Assembly: GCF_003711105.1 (NCBI RefSeq)
Contig: NZ_CP023865.1
Location: 8,167,001 to 8,231,000, forward strand
Origin: Actinoplanes teichomyceticus ATCC 31121
GTDB taxonomy: Bacteria; Actinomycetota; Actinomycetes; Mycobacteriales; Micromonosporaceae
Direction of reading: 5' to 3'
Length of the DNA: 64,000 nt
Part shown: piece after piece, positions 24,968-33,631 of the stretch
How the letters are laid out: the number at the start of each line of letters is the position of its first letter
Numbering within the stretch: position 1 is the stretch's first letter
Program-made: the position numbers and the translations under genes
Notes under the pieces: model-generated
Database searches by the model: none
Told to the model about the DNA's origin: nothing
Seen by the model: only the letters and a program-made list of their open reading frames with translations

Positions 24968-25303
24968 GTGTTCGGACCTCAGGTACCCAGCGTCACCCCC
25001 GATCAGGTCGGCTCCGACGCCTACCTCCTCGACGTCCGCGAGCCGGACGAGTGGACCGCCGGCCACGCGCCGGGCGCCCACCACCTGCCCATGATGGAGG
25101 TGCCCGCCCGGATGGCCGAGGTGCCGTCGGACGGCGAGGTCGTGGTGATCTGCCGGGCCGGCGGGCGGTCCGGCCAGGTGGTCGCCTATCTGATGAACCA
25201 GGGCTGGGACAACGTGCGCAATCTCGACGGCGGGATGCAGTCCTGGGCGGCGTACGGCCGGGACATGGTCAGCGAGGACGGGCAGCCGGCCAGGGTGCTG
25301 TGA
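24968..25303 (+). CDS. Rhodanese-like domain protein
   Basis: Single-domain rhodanese of 111 residues. LLDVREPDEWTAGHAPGAHH is the CH2A motif, and VVICRAGGRSGQV carries the active-site cysteine loop (CRAGGRS) that would hold a persulfide. Likely a sulfurtransferase or a phosphatase-like sensor in the cytosol. A GTG start follows the LCP gene by 20 bp, and its stop overlaps the start of the glycerophosphodiesterase gene, so the two are co-translated. The physiological sulfur acceptor is unknown, though molybdopterin synthesis genes elsewhere in the window need sulfur transfer. Confidence 0.9.
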   Translation: MFGPQVPSVTPDQVGSDAYLLDVREPDEWTAGHAPGAHHLPMMEVPARMAEVPSDGEVVVICRAGGRSGQVVAYLMNQGWDNVRNLDGGMQSWAAYGRDMVSEDGQPARVL

Positions 25304-26088
25304 GCGCGTACCGTCCGCTCGTCTTCGCGCACCGTGGAGGCGCGGACGCGCTGCCCGAGCACACCCTCGGGGCATACCTGCGTGCCCTGGAGGACGGCGT
25401 CGACGGGCTGGAGTGCGACGTCCGGCTGACCCGGGACGGGCACCTGGTCTGCGTGCACGACCGGCGGCTCGACCGCACCAGCAACGGCCGGGGGCTGGTC
25501 AGCCGGCGCACCCTCGCCCAGCTCGACGAGTACAACTACGGCTCCTGGCACCCCGGCTACCCGGCCGACGAGGAGCTGCCCGACCTCAGCCGCCTGCTCA
25601 CCCTGGAACGGCTGCTGGAGGCGGTGCGCGACTCCGGCCGACCGGTCCGCCTGCTGATCGAGACCAAGCACCCCTCCCGGTACGGCGCCGAGGTGGAGCG
25701 CCGGCTGGTCGGGATGCTGCGCCGGTTCGGGCTGGCCGAGCCGAAGCCGGACGATCCGGTACAGGTGACGGTGATGTCCTTCGCGGCGCTGGCGCTGCGT
25801 CGCATCCGCGCGCAGGCGCCCGGGGTGCCCACCGTCTACCTGCTGGAGCTGCTGCCGCCCGGGGTCGGCAAGGGCCGCCTGCCGTTCGGCGCGCGGATCG
25901 CCGGCCCGGGCATCGACCTGCTGCGCAGCCGGCCCGGCCTGCTGCCGGCGATGCGCGCCGCCGGCCACCAGACGTACGTCTGGACCGTCAACGAGCCGGA
26001 CGACCTGGAGCTGGCGCTGCGCCACCGGGTGGACGGCGTGATCAGCGACCGGCCCCGGTTCGTGCTGGACCGCCTGGCCCAGATGTGA
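25300..26088 (+). CDS. Glycerophosphodiester phosphodiesterase
   Basis: TIM-barrel GDPD enzyme hydrolysing deacylated phospholipids to glycerol-3-phosphate and an alcohol. VFAHRGGADALPEHTLGAY holds the catalytic HRG and metal-binding Glu; LECDVRLTRDGHLVCVHD supplies the E-x-D pair and the second catalytic His; later motifs are LLIETKHP and VWTVNEPDDL. No signal peptide is seen, so it acts inside the cell. At 262 residues it is typical of the cytosolic GlpQ-like group; M. tuberculosis glpQ1 lies in a similar region near serS and pheA. GTG 25300 overlaps the rhodanese stop. Confidence 0.92.
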   Translation: MSAYRPLVFAHRGGADALPEHTLGAYLRALEDGVDGLECDVRLTRDGHLVCVHDRRLDRTSNGRGLVSRRTLAQLDEYNYGSWHPGYPADEELPDLSRLLTLERLLEAVRDSGRPVRLLIETKHPSRYGAEVERRLVGMLRRFGLAEPKPDDPVQVTVMSFAALALRRIRAQAPGVPTVYLLELLPPGVGKGRLPFGARIAGPGIDLLRSRPGLLPAMRAAGHQTYVWTVNEPDDLELALRHRVDGVISDRPRFVLDRLAQM

Positions 26089-26137
26089 CCGTGCACACAG
26101 CTGCCCAAAGGCTTCGTGGCGAGGCAGACTCGCAGAC

Positions 26138-27337
26138 ATGCCGGACCGTCCCGACTACCCAGCGCTGACCCGGGGTCAGATCGCGGTTCTCGACCGCGTC
26201 AACGCCGGGGAGACCGGCCTGCCCGTGCTCCAGCACCTGGTCCGGCTCGCCCAGGACGTGCTCGGCGCACGCGGGGCGGGCTTCGCGGAGTACGCGGACG
26301 GCCACGGCCGGATCATCGCGGCCACCGGGGTGTGCGAGCCGGCCGTCGGCCGCCGCGTGGAGCAGGCCGACCGGCTGCCCGGCCGGCGCGCCCTGCTGGT
26401 CCCGCTGGACTCGGTGAACGACGCCTTCGCCCGGCAGATCGAGGGTGGCGACCTGCGGCACATGCTCGGCGCCCGCTGCGAGACCGGCGACACGTCCGCC
26501 GGGTCGCTGCACGTCTACTTCGGCGAGGACGCCGGGGAGCCCGGGCCGGAGCATCACGCCGTACTGGAACTGCTGGCCGGCGAGATCGGGCGTCTCTACG
26601 GCCTCGGCCGCGGCCTGCCGGTGCATCCGGCGGCCGCGCCGGACCAGGCCGGCGCGCAGGCCGACCGCGACCTGTGGGTGGCGGTCACCAGCCACGAGCT
26701 GCGCACCCCGGTCACGGTGATCAAGGGGTACGCGGACACCCTGACCAACCACTGGCAGACGCTCGGCGAGCCGGGCCGCCGGGAGGCGGTCCGGGTGATC
26801 GGCAACCGGGCCGGCGAGCTGGCCCGGCTGCTCGACCGGCTGCTCTCCGCGGCGAGCGACGACCGGGGCGCCGGCGGCTCCCCGGCCGGCCCGTTCGACC
26901 TGGTCGAGGCGCTCCGCGAGGCGGTCCAGGAACTTCCGGCCGACCTGCGGCGCCGGGTGCGGCTCGCGCACCTGCCGGAGGGCCTGCCGAAGGCGTACGG
27001 CAACCGGGACTCGATCGCCACCATCCTCACCGAACTCACCACGAACGCGGAGAAATACTCCCCGCCGGACAGCCCGGTCGAACTGTGCGCCGGGACCGAC
27101 GACGACACGTTGCGCTTCCGGGTCTCCGACCGGGGCGCCGGCATCGCGCCCGAGCACGTCGAGCGCGCCTTCGAGCGGTACTGGCAGGCCGACGGCGGCG
27201 ACCGGCACCATCACCCCGGCGCCGGCCTGGGCCTCTACCTGGTCCGGCGGATGGTGGAACGCCAGCACGGCTGGGTGTCGCTGCGCCCCCGGGAGGGCGG
27301 CGGGACGGTCGCCGAGGTGCGCTTCCCGCGCGCCTGA
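26138..27337 (+). CDS. Orphan sensor histidine kinase
   Basis: Soluble-looking 399-residue kinase. The N-terminal 150 residues resemble a GAF-like sensor (no membrane helix is found), followed by the HisKA box VTSHELRTPVTVIKGYADTL (His near 190), the N-box LTELTTNAEKYSP and ATP-binding motifs DRGAGIAPEHVERAFERYW and GAGLGLYLVRRM. No response regulator gene is adjacent, so its partner is elsewhere. Both neighbouring genes are on the same strand but unrelated in function. The signal could be a small intracellular molecule or redox change. Confidence 0.88.
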   Translation: MPDRPDYPALTRGQIAVLDRVNAGETGLPVLQHLVRLAQDVLGARGAGFAEYADGHGRIIAATGVCEPAVGRRVEQADRLPGRRALLVPLDSVNDAFARQIEGGDLRHMLGARCETGDTSAGSLHVYFGEDAGEPGPEHHAVLELLAGEIGRLYGLGRGLPVHPAAAPDQAGAQADRDLWVAVTSHELRTPVTVIKGYADTLTNHWQTLGEPGRREAVRVIGNRAGELARLLDRLLSAASDDRGAGGSPAGPFDLVEALREAVQELPADLRRRVRLAHLPEGLPKAYGNRDSIATILTELTTNAEKYSPPDSPVELCAGTDDDTLRFRVSDRGAGIAPEHVERAFERYWQADGGDRHHHPGAGLGLYLVRRMVERQHGWVSLRPREGGGTVAEVRFPRA

Positions 27338-27419
27338 CACGCCTTTTCCGGCCCGGATTCATCAACACGGGTGGCCCACGTCACCGCTTTCCGGCGGACA
27401 CCGCCTAGGCTGGTCCCTC

Positions 27420-28295
27420 GTGAGTAAGCGTCGTAAGACCCGCGAGTCCGCCCCCAAGACCAAGGTGCGCGACATCTTCGTCGCCCGCCCGTTCGAGGGC
27501 CTGGCCGACGAGCCCGAATGGGTCGCGCTGCGAGAGCTGGTCCCGGCCGCGTCGGCGAGGCTGACCCTCAAGCCGGAGATCATCGAGGAGTACGGTGACC
27601 GCCCGGTCACCCTGTCCACCGTGCTGCCGATGGCCTGGCCCGCCATGTCCCGCCGGGACGGCGAGGTCTTCATCGGGCTCCAGCGGCACGTGCAGTCCGG
27701 TGACGTCTCCCGCGACCTGGCGGTGGCCATCCTCTCCGCGCTGCGCACCGCCCCCGGCGACGCGGTGTCCGTCCCGGCGCTGCCCGGCGCGGGCCCGCGC
27801 CTGCAGGACGTGCTGGTCGACGAACCGCTCGAGATCACCATGCACGACGGCTTCGAGTACTGGCTGGACGCCGACCAACTGCAGGACGCCAGCGTCAAGG
27901 CGTCACTGGAGCGGGCCAACGCGTCGATCTACCCGACCGTGCGGCTGTCCGCCGCCAAGGCCGCCTACTGGTGCCGGATCGCACCGGACAAGGGCCACGT
28001 CCGCTGGGTGCTCGGCGATGCCGAGGACCACGCGCTGGACACCCTGGCCCGCCTCTCCGCGGCCGGTGAGCTGGTGCTCGGCGACGACACCAAGTTCGCC
28101 GGCATGTTCCGGGCGCACGGCCTGCTGGTCCCGGTGTGGGACATCCCGGGCGAGCCGGAGGCCGCCGACTGGGAGGCGCCGCTGGCCGATTTCGCCAAGC
28201 GGTACCAGGACATGCTGGCGATCACCGAGCCGCTCGACTCAGCCGGCCGCCGCGCCCGGCAGGGCCTGATCGGGCGGCAGCTGACGCTGCGCTGA
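27420..28295 (+). CDS. DUF5926 family protein
   Basis: 291-residue actinobacteria-specific protein of unknown function. It starts with a basic SKRRKTRESAPKTKVRDIFV tail and contains DEPEWVALRELVPAASA, VTLSTVLPMAWPAMSR and an acidic C-terminal region, patterns I recognise from DUF5926 proteins, which are well conserved across actinobacteria near serS and pheA. No membrane segment, known catalytic motif or nucleotide-binding site is visible. It ends before a long inverted repeat and a set of direct repeats. Identification relies on memory of the family. Confidence 0.75.
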   Translation: MSKRRKTRESAPKTKVRDIFVARPFEGLADEPEWVALRELVPAASARLTLKPEIIEEYGDRPVTLSTVLPMAWPAMSRRDGEVFIGLQRHVQSGDVSRDLAVAILSALRTAPGDAVSVPALPGAGPRLQDVLVDEPLEITMHDGFEYWLDADQLQDASVKASLERANASIYPTVRLSAAKAAYWCRIAPDKGHVRWVLGDAEDHALDTLARLSAAGELVLGDDTKFAGMFRAHGLLVPVWDIPGEPEAADWEAPLADFAKRYQDMLAITEPLDSAGRRARQGLIGRQLTLR

Positions 28296-28353
28296 GCTGG
28301 GCTGGGCTGGGCTGACCTGGCTTCGCTTCGCTCCGCGTGCAAACGCCTGGTGA

Positions 28354-28428
28354 CCGGTGAGGAGGCAGGCGATCTCCCGCCACCCGCACACCCCGCGAGT
28401 GGCGGGAGATCGCTTGCCTCCTCACCGG
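28354..28428. terminator. Long near-perfect inverted repeat, probable bidirectional terminator
   Basis: Two 30-nt arms (28354-28383 and 28399-28428) pair at 29 of 30 positions around a 15-nt loop. The arms start CCGGTGAGGAGGCAGGCGAT; the single mismatch would be a G-U pair in RNA. The element sits between convergent genes (DUF5926 and arcA), so it may stop transcription from both sides. The length is unusual for a plain terminator, and the arms contain GGTGAGGAGG, ribosome-binding-site-like, which may be coincidental. Confidence 0.7.
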
Positions 28429-28490
28429 CGGCGTTGTGCGGAGAGACGGGTTGGACTCAGCCGTCTTCGGGAGCCCCGGTCATGGCCGGT

Positions 28491-28666
28491 GGCGTTTGCG
28501 GGGCTTGGGCGGGGCGGCTCGGTCACTTCGGAGGGGCGGGGCGGGGCGAGCGGCGTTTGCGGGGCGCGGGTGGGGTGGCTCGGTCACTTCGGAGGGGCGG
28601 GGCGGGGCGAGCGGCGTTTGCGGGGCGCGGGTGGGGTGGCTCGGTCACCTCGGATTGGGGCGGGCG
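28491..28666 (+). repeat. 61-bp direct repeat, three copies
   Basis: Units begin with GGCGTTTGCGGGGC at 28491, 28552 and 28613, exact 61-bp spacing. Copies 1 and 2 differ by a few bases and the third degrades near the arcA stop codon at 28670. The inner part contains GGCTCGGTCAC and GGGGCGGGGCGGG. Non-coding tandem array in a convergent gap. Confidence 0.85.
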
Positions 28667-28669
28667 GGG

Positions 28670-29890
28670 TCAGTGGCTCGGCCGGGGTTGGTCCTGGCTG
28701 GTGGGGGCTTTGGCGCGTGCCACGGGGCAGCTCATGCATCTCGGGCCGCCGCGGCCGCTGCCCAGCTCGGAGCCCTGGATCCGGATGACCTCGATGCCGG
28801 CCCGCTCCAGCTGCGTGTTCGTCTCCACGTTGCGCTCGTAGGCGACGCAGAGCCGGGGCGCGATGGCCAGCGTGTTGTTGCCGTCGTCCCACTGCTCACG
28901 CTCCGCGGTCACCGGATCCAGCCCGGTGTCGATGACCCGCAGGTGGTCGATGCCCATCGCGTCGGCGGCCGCCTCCAGGAACGGGCGCGGCGGGCGGGTC
29001 ACCAGCTCGCCCTCCGGACCGCCGGTGACGGTCCAGGCCTCGAGGGTGTCGGCGACGTTCGGATACATCACCACCAGGTCGGCGTCCACCATGGTGCAGA
29101 CCGTGTCCAGGTGCATGGTGGCCCGCTCCTGGGCGATCGGCACGGCCAGCACGGTGTGCGCCAGGCCGGCCGTGAGCACCCGGCGGGCCAGCCGCTCGGC
29201 GCCGGCCGGAGTGGTGCGCTCGCCGACACCGATCGCGAGCACCTGCGGCGCCAGCACCAGCACGTCACCACCCTCGACGTGCTCCAGCGCCGGGTCGTAG
29301 AGCAACCGGGTCCCGGCGAAGCGCGGATGGTAGCGGTACACCGCGTGGGTCAGCGTGGTCTCCCGCCGCCGGGCCGGCATCGCCAGGCTGGTCACCGCCA
29401 CCCGGTCGCGCACCCAGACCGACGAGTCCCGGGTGAAGAGCAGGTTGGGCAGCGGATCGATGACGAAGTCGTGGCGCTCGAGCATCTCGTAGACCAGGCT
29501 GCCGCCGCCCGGCTTGACCTCCTCGTGGGCCAGGCCGGCGGTCAGCACCTCGGCGAGCCGGTCCGGATCCTGGTCGGCCAGGTAGTCGGCCACCCCGGCA
29601 CGCAGCCCGTCACCGAGCCGGGGGTCGGCGAGGACGCCGGCGGTCAGCTCGTCGCGGGCCTGCGGGATCGCCAGCGTCTCGGCGAGCAGCCGGTCCAGGT
29701 ACAGCACCTCCACCCCGCGCGAACGCAGCGCCTCGGCGAACGCGTCATGCTCCTCCTGGGCCCGGCCGACCCAGGGGATGCCGTCGAACAGCAGCGAGCC
29801 GCTGTTGCGCGGGGTGAGTCTGGCCAGCTCCTTCCCGGGACGGTGGAGCAGGACGGTGCGCAGGCGGCTGACTTCACTGTCGACGTACAC
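28670..29890 (-). CDS. arcA: Arginine deiminase
   Basis: Hydrolyses arginine to citrulline and ammonia. The 406-residue protein shows the pentein-fold motifs: [12 protein letters not shown] and the substrate-binding LLFTRDSS (about 150-157), [10 protein letters not shown], the catalytic histidine in [11 protein letters not shown] and the C-terminal nucleophilic Cys in RCMSCP. GTG 29890 gives [15 protein letters not shown], the normal family start. ArcB/ArcC/ArcD are not adjacent, so it acts alone here, or supplies citrulline and ammonia for pH or nitrogen control. A TGAAT-N5-ATTCA palindrome lies in the divergent upstream gap and might bind an ArgR-like factor. The dimethylargininase at 39.6 kb is another guanidine-hydrolysing pentein. 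Confidence 0.95.
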   Translation of the reverse strand: MYVDSEVSRLRTVLLHRPGKELARLTPRNSGSLLFDGIPWVGRAQEEHDAFAEALRSRGVEVLYLDRLLAETLAIPQARDELTAGVLADPRLGDGLRAGVADYLADQDPDRLAEVLTAGLAHEEVKPGGGSLVYEMLERHDFVIDPLPNLLFTRDSSVWVRDRVAVTSLAMPARRRETTLTHAVYRYHPRFAGTRLLYDPALEHVEGGDVLVLAPQVLAIGVGERTTPAGAERLARRVLTAGLAHTVLAVPIAQERATMHLDTVCTMVDADLVVMYPNVADTLEAWTVTGGPEGELVTRPPRPFLEAAADAMGIDHLRVIDTGLDPVTAEREQWDDGNNTLAIAPRLCVAYERNVETNTQLERAGIEVIRIQGSELGSGRGGPRCMSCPVARAKAPTSQDQPRPSH

Positions 29891-30053
29891 GATGCCGACG
29901 TTAACCCGTACCGAACGCTACCGCGCGGTGACGTTCTGACTAGATCTTGGGACGACCATGCACCGAACGGACGACAGCGATAACTTGTCAGAGTGCGACG
30001 AGACCGCGGACCGCAGGGGACGAGATGCACCATCCGCAAGAAGATGCTGTCCG

Positions 30054-30068
30054 TGAATGCGGTATTCA
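30054..30068. promoter_or_regulatory. Palindrome TGAAT-N5-ATTCA, candidate ArgR-like operator
   Basis: TGAATGCGGTATTCA is a perfect 5+5 inverted repeat between arcA and the NERD gene. ARG boxes have TGAAT-N4-ATTCA; the spacer here is one base longer, so this is a tentative match. Confidence 0.3.
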
Positions 30069-30181
30069 TCCACACTCATTCGCCTTTCTTTCTCTGCCGT
30101 CACCCTGTTCCGTGAAGGTTCGAGCACGTACGGTAGTTGGAAAAGAGAGCCAGCCCGATTGACCTTTTGCCGGAGGTCGCA

Positions 30182-30922
30182 GTGACTGTCTTCCCCGCCC
30201 GCCCCGCTCTGCCCGTGCCGTCCACCGACAGAGCGCTGACCCCGATCGGTCATTCGCAACAGTCCACCGCCCTGGAGCAACAGCGCCTCAGCCCGGTGGA
30301 GTGGGCCCGGCGCCGTCGCGCCGAGCGCGAGGCCCGCCGCATGGAGGCGGCCGGAGCCCGCGCCCTGACCCGGCTCGACCGGCTCGGCTCCAGCTGGCAC
30401 ATCGTGGACTGGCCGCGGACCGACCTGTCCGAGGCGTATTACGAGCCGGACCCGGCCGACGACCGGGCCGGCTTCCTCGCCATCGGCCCCGGTGGCGTCT
30501 ACGCGGTGACCGTGGCCGACCACGGCCGCTCCCGCGTGCTGATCGCCGGTGACGTCGTCCAGATCAACGGCAAGCGCCCGGCGTACGTCGCCGAGGCGCG
30601 CCGGGATGCCCGCCGGGCCGCCAAGGCGCTCTCCGCCGCGGTCGGGCTCAACGTGCCCGTCACCCCCGTGCTGACGTTCGTCGGCTCCGGCGTGATCAGC
30701 GTGCACGGGCTGCCGAAGGACTGCCTGGTCGCCACCGACAAACAGCTCGACCGGCTCCTCCTGGCCGGTGGCGCCCGCATCTCCGCGGCCACCGCGAGCA
30801 AACTCTCAGCCGTCGCCAGCAACCCTGCGACCTGGGCGAACGCGCCCTATCGGCCGGCCGGTGAGTACCGTTGGTACAGCAACGGACAGACGGCCGCTGA
30901 CAAGCGGCCGACCCGCCGGTAA
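30182..30922 (+). CDS. NERD-like (nuclease-related domain) protein
   Basis: 246-residue cytosolic protein. An N-terminal charged coiled segment (VEWARRRRAEREARRMEAAG) precedes a domain with RLDRLGSSWHIVDWPRTDL, AGFLAIGPGGVYAVTVADHG, VQINGKRPAYVAEARRDAR and TPVLTFVGSG, the pattern of NERD domains (related to endonuclease-like folds). The typical Asp/Glu-x-Lys catalytic triad is weak (VTVAD.. rather than DTKxW), so nuclease activity is uncertain. GTG 30182 is chosen on the GGAGG at 30172-30176. It is divergently transcribed from arcA. Function unknown beyond the fold. Confidence 0.65.
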   Translation: MTVFPARPALPVPSTDRALTPIGHSQQSTALEQQRLSPVEWARRRRAEREARRMEAAGARALTRLDRLGSSWHIVDWPRTDLSEAYYEPDPADDRAGFLAIGPGGVYAVTVADHGRSRVLIAGDVVQINGKRPAYVAEARRDARRAAKALSAAVGLNVPVTPVLTFVGSGVISVHGLPKDCLVATDKQLDRLLLAGGARISAATASKLSAVASNPATWANAPYRPAGEYRWYSNGQTAADKRPTRR

Positions 30923-31005
30923 CGTTCCTTGCGACGTCGCCGACCACGGCGCCCCGGGCTCACCGGGGTGCCACCGGCCGGCACGACGGAAGCGAGGAGG
31001 AGCGG

Positions 31006-31467
31006 GTGGCGCATGTTGAGCTCTCCCTCTCGGGAGCGTTCGTCCCCCAGGCACGCACACCGGCCGAGGCCGAGTTCATCACCGGCATCGAGCGCTGGGC
31101 GGGCACCGTGGCGGTGGCCGACGAGCCCTGCCTGATCCTCGACGCCGGCGGCGCGATCCTGGCCATCTCACCGTCCTGCAGCGAGCTGCTCGGGCTGGGC
31201 AAGCCGGCTGAGGCGCTGGGCAAACGGCTGACCGCGACGCTGCAGCTGATCGACTTCACGGCCGGCGCGGGCCCCCTCGAGGAGCCGGAGGCGGAGCTGA
31301 TCCCGCCGCTGCTCGCGGTCCGCACCGAGCGGCTGGCGCGCGGCCTGATGCGGGTCGTGCCGGATGCCGGGAGGGCGCCGCTGACCGTCGACGCGATCTC
31401 CACACCCCTGCTGGCGGGCGATCGGGTGGCCGGTTCGATGACCTTTCTCTCCCCGGTGCATTACTGA
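31006..31467 (+). CDS. PAS-fold sensory domain protein
   Basis: 153-residue soluble protein with one PAS-like domain: EFITGIERWAGTVAVAD, then DEPCLILDAGGAILAISPSC (about 40-60), SELLGLGKPAEALGK, and a strand-rich C-terminal half. GAGGAGGAG immediately upstream supports the GTG at 31006. There is no output domain, so it is probably a stand-alone ligand sensor that acts through protein contacts. It lies upstream of an ACT-domain gene on the same strand, separated by 83 bp with a dyad. No partner is certain. Confidence 0.65.
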   Translation: MAHVELSLSGAFVPQARTPAEAEFITGIERWAGTVAVADEPCLILDAGGAILAISPSCSELLGLGKPAEALGKRLTATLQLIDFTAGAGPLEEPEAELIPPLLAVRTERLARGLMRVVPDAGRAPLTVDAISTPLLAGDRVAGSMTFLSPVHY

Positions 31468-31506
31468 AGTCCGGTTTGTCTATGGCGGTGTGGTGTTCAC
31501 CGCATC

Positions 31507-31528
31507 CGGTAACCATTGGGTGTTACCG
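31507..31528. promoter_or_regulatory. Dyad CGGTAAC-N8-GTTACCG upstream of the ACT gene
   Basis: A perfect 7-bp inverted repeat (31507-31513 and 31522-31528) with an 8-bp spacer, ending 22 bp upstream of the ACT-domain start codon. Followed by TAGTCT, a possible -10. Likely operator for a dimeric regulator; the family is unknown. Confidence 0.35.
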
Positions 31529-31550
31529 ATCCGCAACGTAGTCTGCCGTC

Positions 31551-31937
31551 ATGCTCGATCTAGACCTGTTACCAGGTGAGTACGCGGTGTGCCGCCTGCC
31601 GGCCGGATCCACCCTGCCCGCGTCCCTGACCGCAGGTCCGGCCGACAAGAGCGTCATCTCGGTCACCTGGGGCCTCGACGAGATCTCGATCATCTGCCCG
31701 TCGGACCGGGTGCCGGACGGCGCGGAGGCCGACACCGCCTGGCGCGCCCTGCGGGTGGCCGGGCTCGACCTCACGATGACCGGCGTGCTCGCCTCCCTCG
31801 TCGGGCCGCTGGCCGACGCCCGGGTCAACATCGTGACGTTCTCCACCTACGACACCGACTACCTGCTGGTGCCGACGGTCCGGCTGACCGAGGCGGTCAA
31901 CACGCTCACCGCCGCCGGGCACCGGATAACCGGCTGA
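31551..31937 (+). CDS. ACT domain protein
   Basis: 128-residue protein built from tandem ACT-like folds (CASTOR/DUF3123-like). LDLDLLPGEYAVCRLPAGS and EISIICPSDRVPDGAEAD form the first half, and GLDLTMTGVLASLVGPLADA (about 78-97) with VNIVTFSTYDTDYLLVPT the second. ACT domains bind amino acids and regulate enzymes or transcription. It lies two genes upstream of pheA, itself an ACT-containing enzyme, so a role in amino acid sensing is attractive though not shown. Confidence 0.85.
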   Translation: MLDLDLLPGEYAVCRLPAGSTLPASLTAGPADKSVISVTWGLDEISIICPSDRVPDGAEADTAWRALRVAGLDLTMTGVLASLVGPLADARVNIVTFSTYDTDYLLVPTVRLTEAVNTLTAAGHRITG

Positions 31938-31977
31938 CGACCTGGCTCCGGCCGGGCGCGGCTCCTACCATGAGCGC

Positions 31978-32631
31978 GTGTTCCCCCGCACACCCCACAT
32001 CACCCTGGCCCTGGGCGCGCTGCTGCTGACCGCGGCCTGCGGGGCCCCGCCGAAGCCGCTGCCGACGAGTCCCCCGCTGTCCCCGCTGAGCCCACAGCCG
32101 TCCGGCGGGCAGCCGTCCGGCGCCGCGTCGGCGTACCTGCCGCCGCCGGTCTACCCCACCCTGGCGCCGACGGCCGCCGTGCCGGGCGGGGTGCCCACCA
32201 CCTATCCGGGCGGGGTGCCCACCACCTATCCGGTCGCCGTGCCGACCTTCACCACCCCGGCGTATCCGCGCACCACGGCGCCGACCGCCGCGCCGCTGAC
32301 CAAGTCCCCGACGCCCACCCCGGCGCACGCCCCGCGCTGCTCAGGGCAGCCGACCGGGGCGGAGATCCTGGCGCTGGTCAGGGAGAAGGCCAAGTCCGGG
32401 ATCCCGGCCGCGACGCTGCGGGTGCAGGACGGGCCGCGGTGCTCCGGGACCTGGTCGTTCACCGCCCTGGAGCTCGCCGGGCAGGGCAGCGACGACCTGG
32501 AGCCGCTGATGGTCGTCGCCACCGGCAGAGGCAGCACGCTGCACCTGGTCGCGGCCGGCACCGACGTCTGCAACGCCGAGGTGCAGACCACCGCCCCGGC
32601 CGGCATCCGGGTGCTGGTCTGCGGCTTCTGA
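31978..32631 (+). CDS. Secreted lipoprotein of unknown function
   Basis: 217-residue lipoprotein. A short n-region and hydrophobic stretch (LALGALLLTAACG) end in a lipobox LTAAC, so the mature N-terminus is lipid-modified Cys near residue 21. A Pro/Thr/Ser-rich linker (about 25-115) contains a twice-repeated GGVPTTYP unit, followed by a compact C-terminal domain of about 100 residues with four cysteines (ending IRVLVCGF). GTG 31978 is the only start in frame with a good signal. No function is recognised; probably surface exposed. Confidence 0.75.
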   Translation: MFPRTPHITLALGALLLTAACGAPPKPLPTSPPLSPLSPQPSGGQPSGAASAYLPPPVYPTLAPTAAVPGGVPTTYPGGVPTTYPVAVPTFTTPAYPRTTAPTAAPLTKSPTPTPAHAPRCSGQPTGAEILALVREKAKSGIPAATLRVQDGPRCSGTWSFTALELAGQGSDDLEPLMVVATGRGSTLHLVAAGTDVCNAEVQTTAPAGIRVLVCGF

Positions 32632-32680
32632 AGGCGGGACGGCCGGGCCGGGCGGCCACCTCCCGCCATAGACTGGCGCA

Positions 32681-33631
32681 ATGCCCGGAACGCCGCCCAC
32701 CCGCTTCACCTACCTCGGCCCGGAAGGCACCTTCACCGAGGCGGCCCTGCGCACCATCTCGGCCGCCGAGCACGGGCTGCGCACTCCCGCGCGCAGCGTG
32801 CCGGAAGCGCTCGAGGCCGTCCGCTGCGGCGAGGCCGACGCCGCGCTCGTCCCCCTGGAGAACTCGGTGGGCGGGGCGGTCCCGGTCACCCTGGACGAGC
32901 TGGTCACCGGCAGCCCGCTGATGATCACGCGGGAGGTGCTGCTGCCGGTCGAGTTCCTTCTCGGCGCGGACGCGCTGAAACCCCTCGCCGCGCTGCGCAC
33001 CATCGCGGCGCACCCGCAGGCTTCCGCGCAGTGCCGGCGCTGGTTGCAGGCCAACGTGCCGGACGCGGTGGTGATCGACGTGCTGTCCAACGCCGCCGCG
33101 GCACTCAGCGCCGCCGCCGGGGAGTACGACGCCGCCCTCTGCGCCCCGATCGGCGTGGCCCGCAACCGGCTCACCGTGCTCGCCGAGAAGGTGGCCGACC
33201 GTTCCGAGGCGGTCACCCGGTTCGCGCTGCTCACCCGGCCTGCGCCGCCCCCGCCGCCGACCGGTGACGACGTCACCTCGCTGGCCGTCTCGATCCGGCA
33301 CGACCAGGTCGGCGCGCTCCTCGCGGTGCTCACCGAGCTGGCGGTACGCGGGGTCAACCTGTCGCGGATCGAGTCCCGGCCGACCGGTGAGCAGCTGGGG
33401 ACGTACTTCTTCTTCCTGGACTGCACCGGCCACGTCGCCGAGGCCCGCGTCGGCGAGGCCCTGCAGGGGCTGCGCCGGATCTGCGCGGAGGTCCGCTTCC
33501 TGGGCAGTTACGCCCGGCACCGGCTGCAGCCGGAGACGCCGGTACGGGCGCCGGCCGGGCTGTCCGACGCGGACTTCGCCGACTCCGCCGCGTGGCTGTC
33601 CCGGGTGCGCGCCGGCGAATCGGCTAGCTGA
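32681..33631 (+). CDS. pheA: Prephenate dehydratase
   Basis: Converts prephenate to phenylpyruvate in phenylalanine synthesis. The 316 residues have the PDT domain: FTYLGPEGTFTEAAL at the start, ALVPLENSVGGAVPVTLDEL, then the substrate loop with the TRF motif (VTRFALLTRP), followed by a C-terminal ACT domain containing GVNLSRIESRPTGEQLGTYFFFLD, the ESRP motif for phenylalanine feedback binding. No chorismate mutase domain is fused. The order pheA - metallopeptidase - serS follows the mycobacterial arrangement. The 3' end abuts a decayed chemotaxis-receptor fragment. Confidence 0.95.
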   Translation: MPGTPPTRFTYLGPEGTFTEAALRTISAAEHGLRTPARSVPEALEAVRCGEADAALVPLENSVGGAVPVTLDELVTGSPLMITREVLLPVEFLLGADALKPLAALRTIAAHPQASAQCRRWLQANVPDAVVIDVLSNAAAALSAAAGEYDAALCAPIGVARNRLTVLAEKVADRSEAVTRFALLTRPAPPPPPTGDDVTSLAVSIRHDQVGALLAVLTELAVRGVNLSRIESRPTGEQLGTYFFFLDCTGHVAEARVGEALQGLRRICAEVRFLGSYARHRLQPETPVRAPAGLSDADFADSAAWLSRVRAGESAS

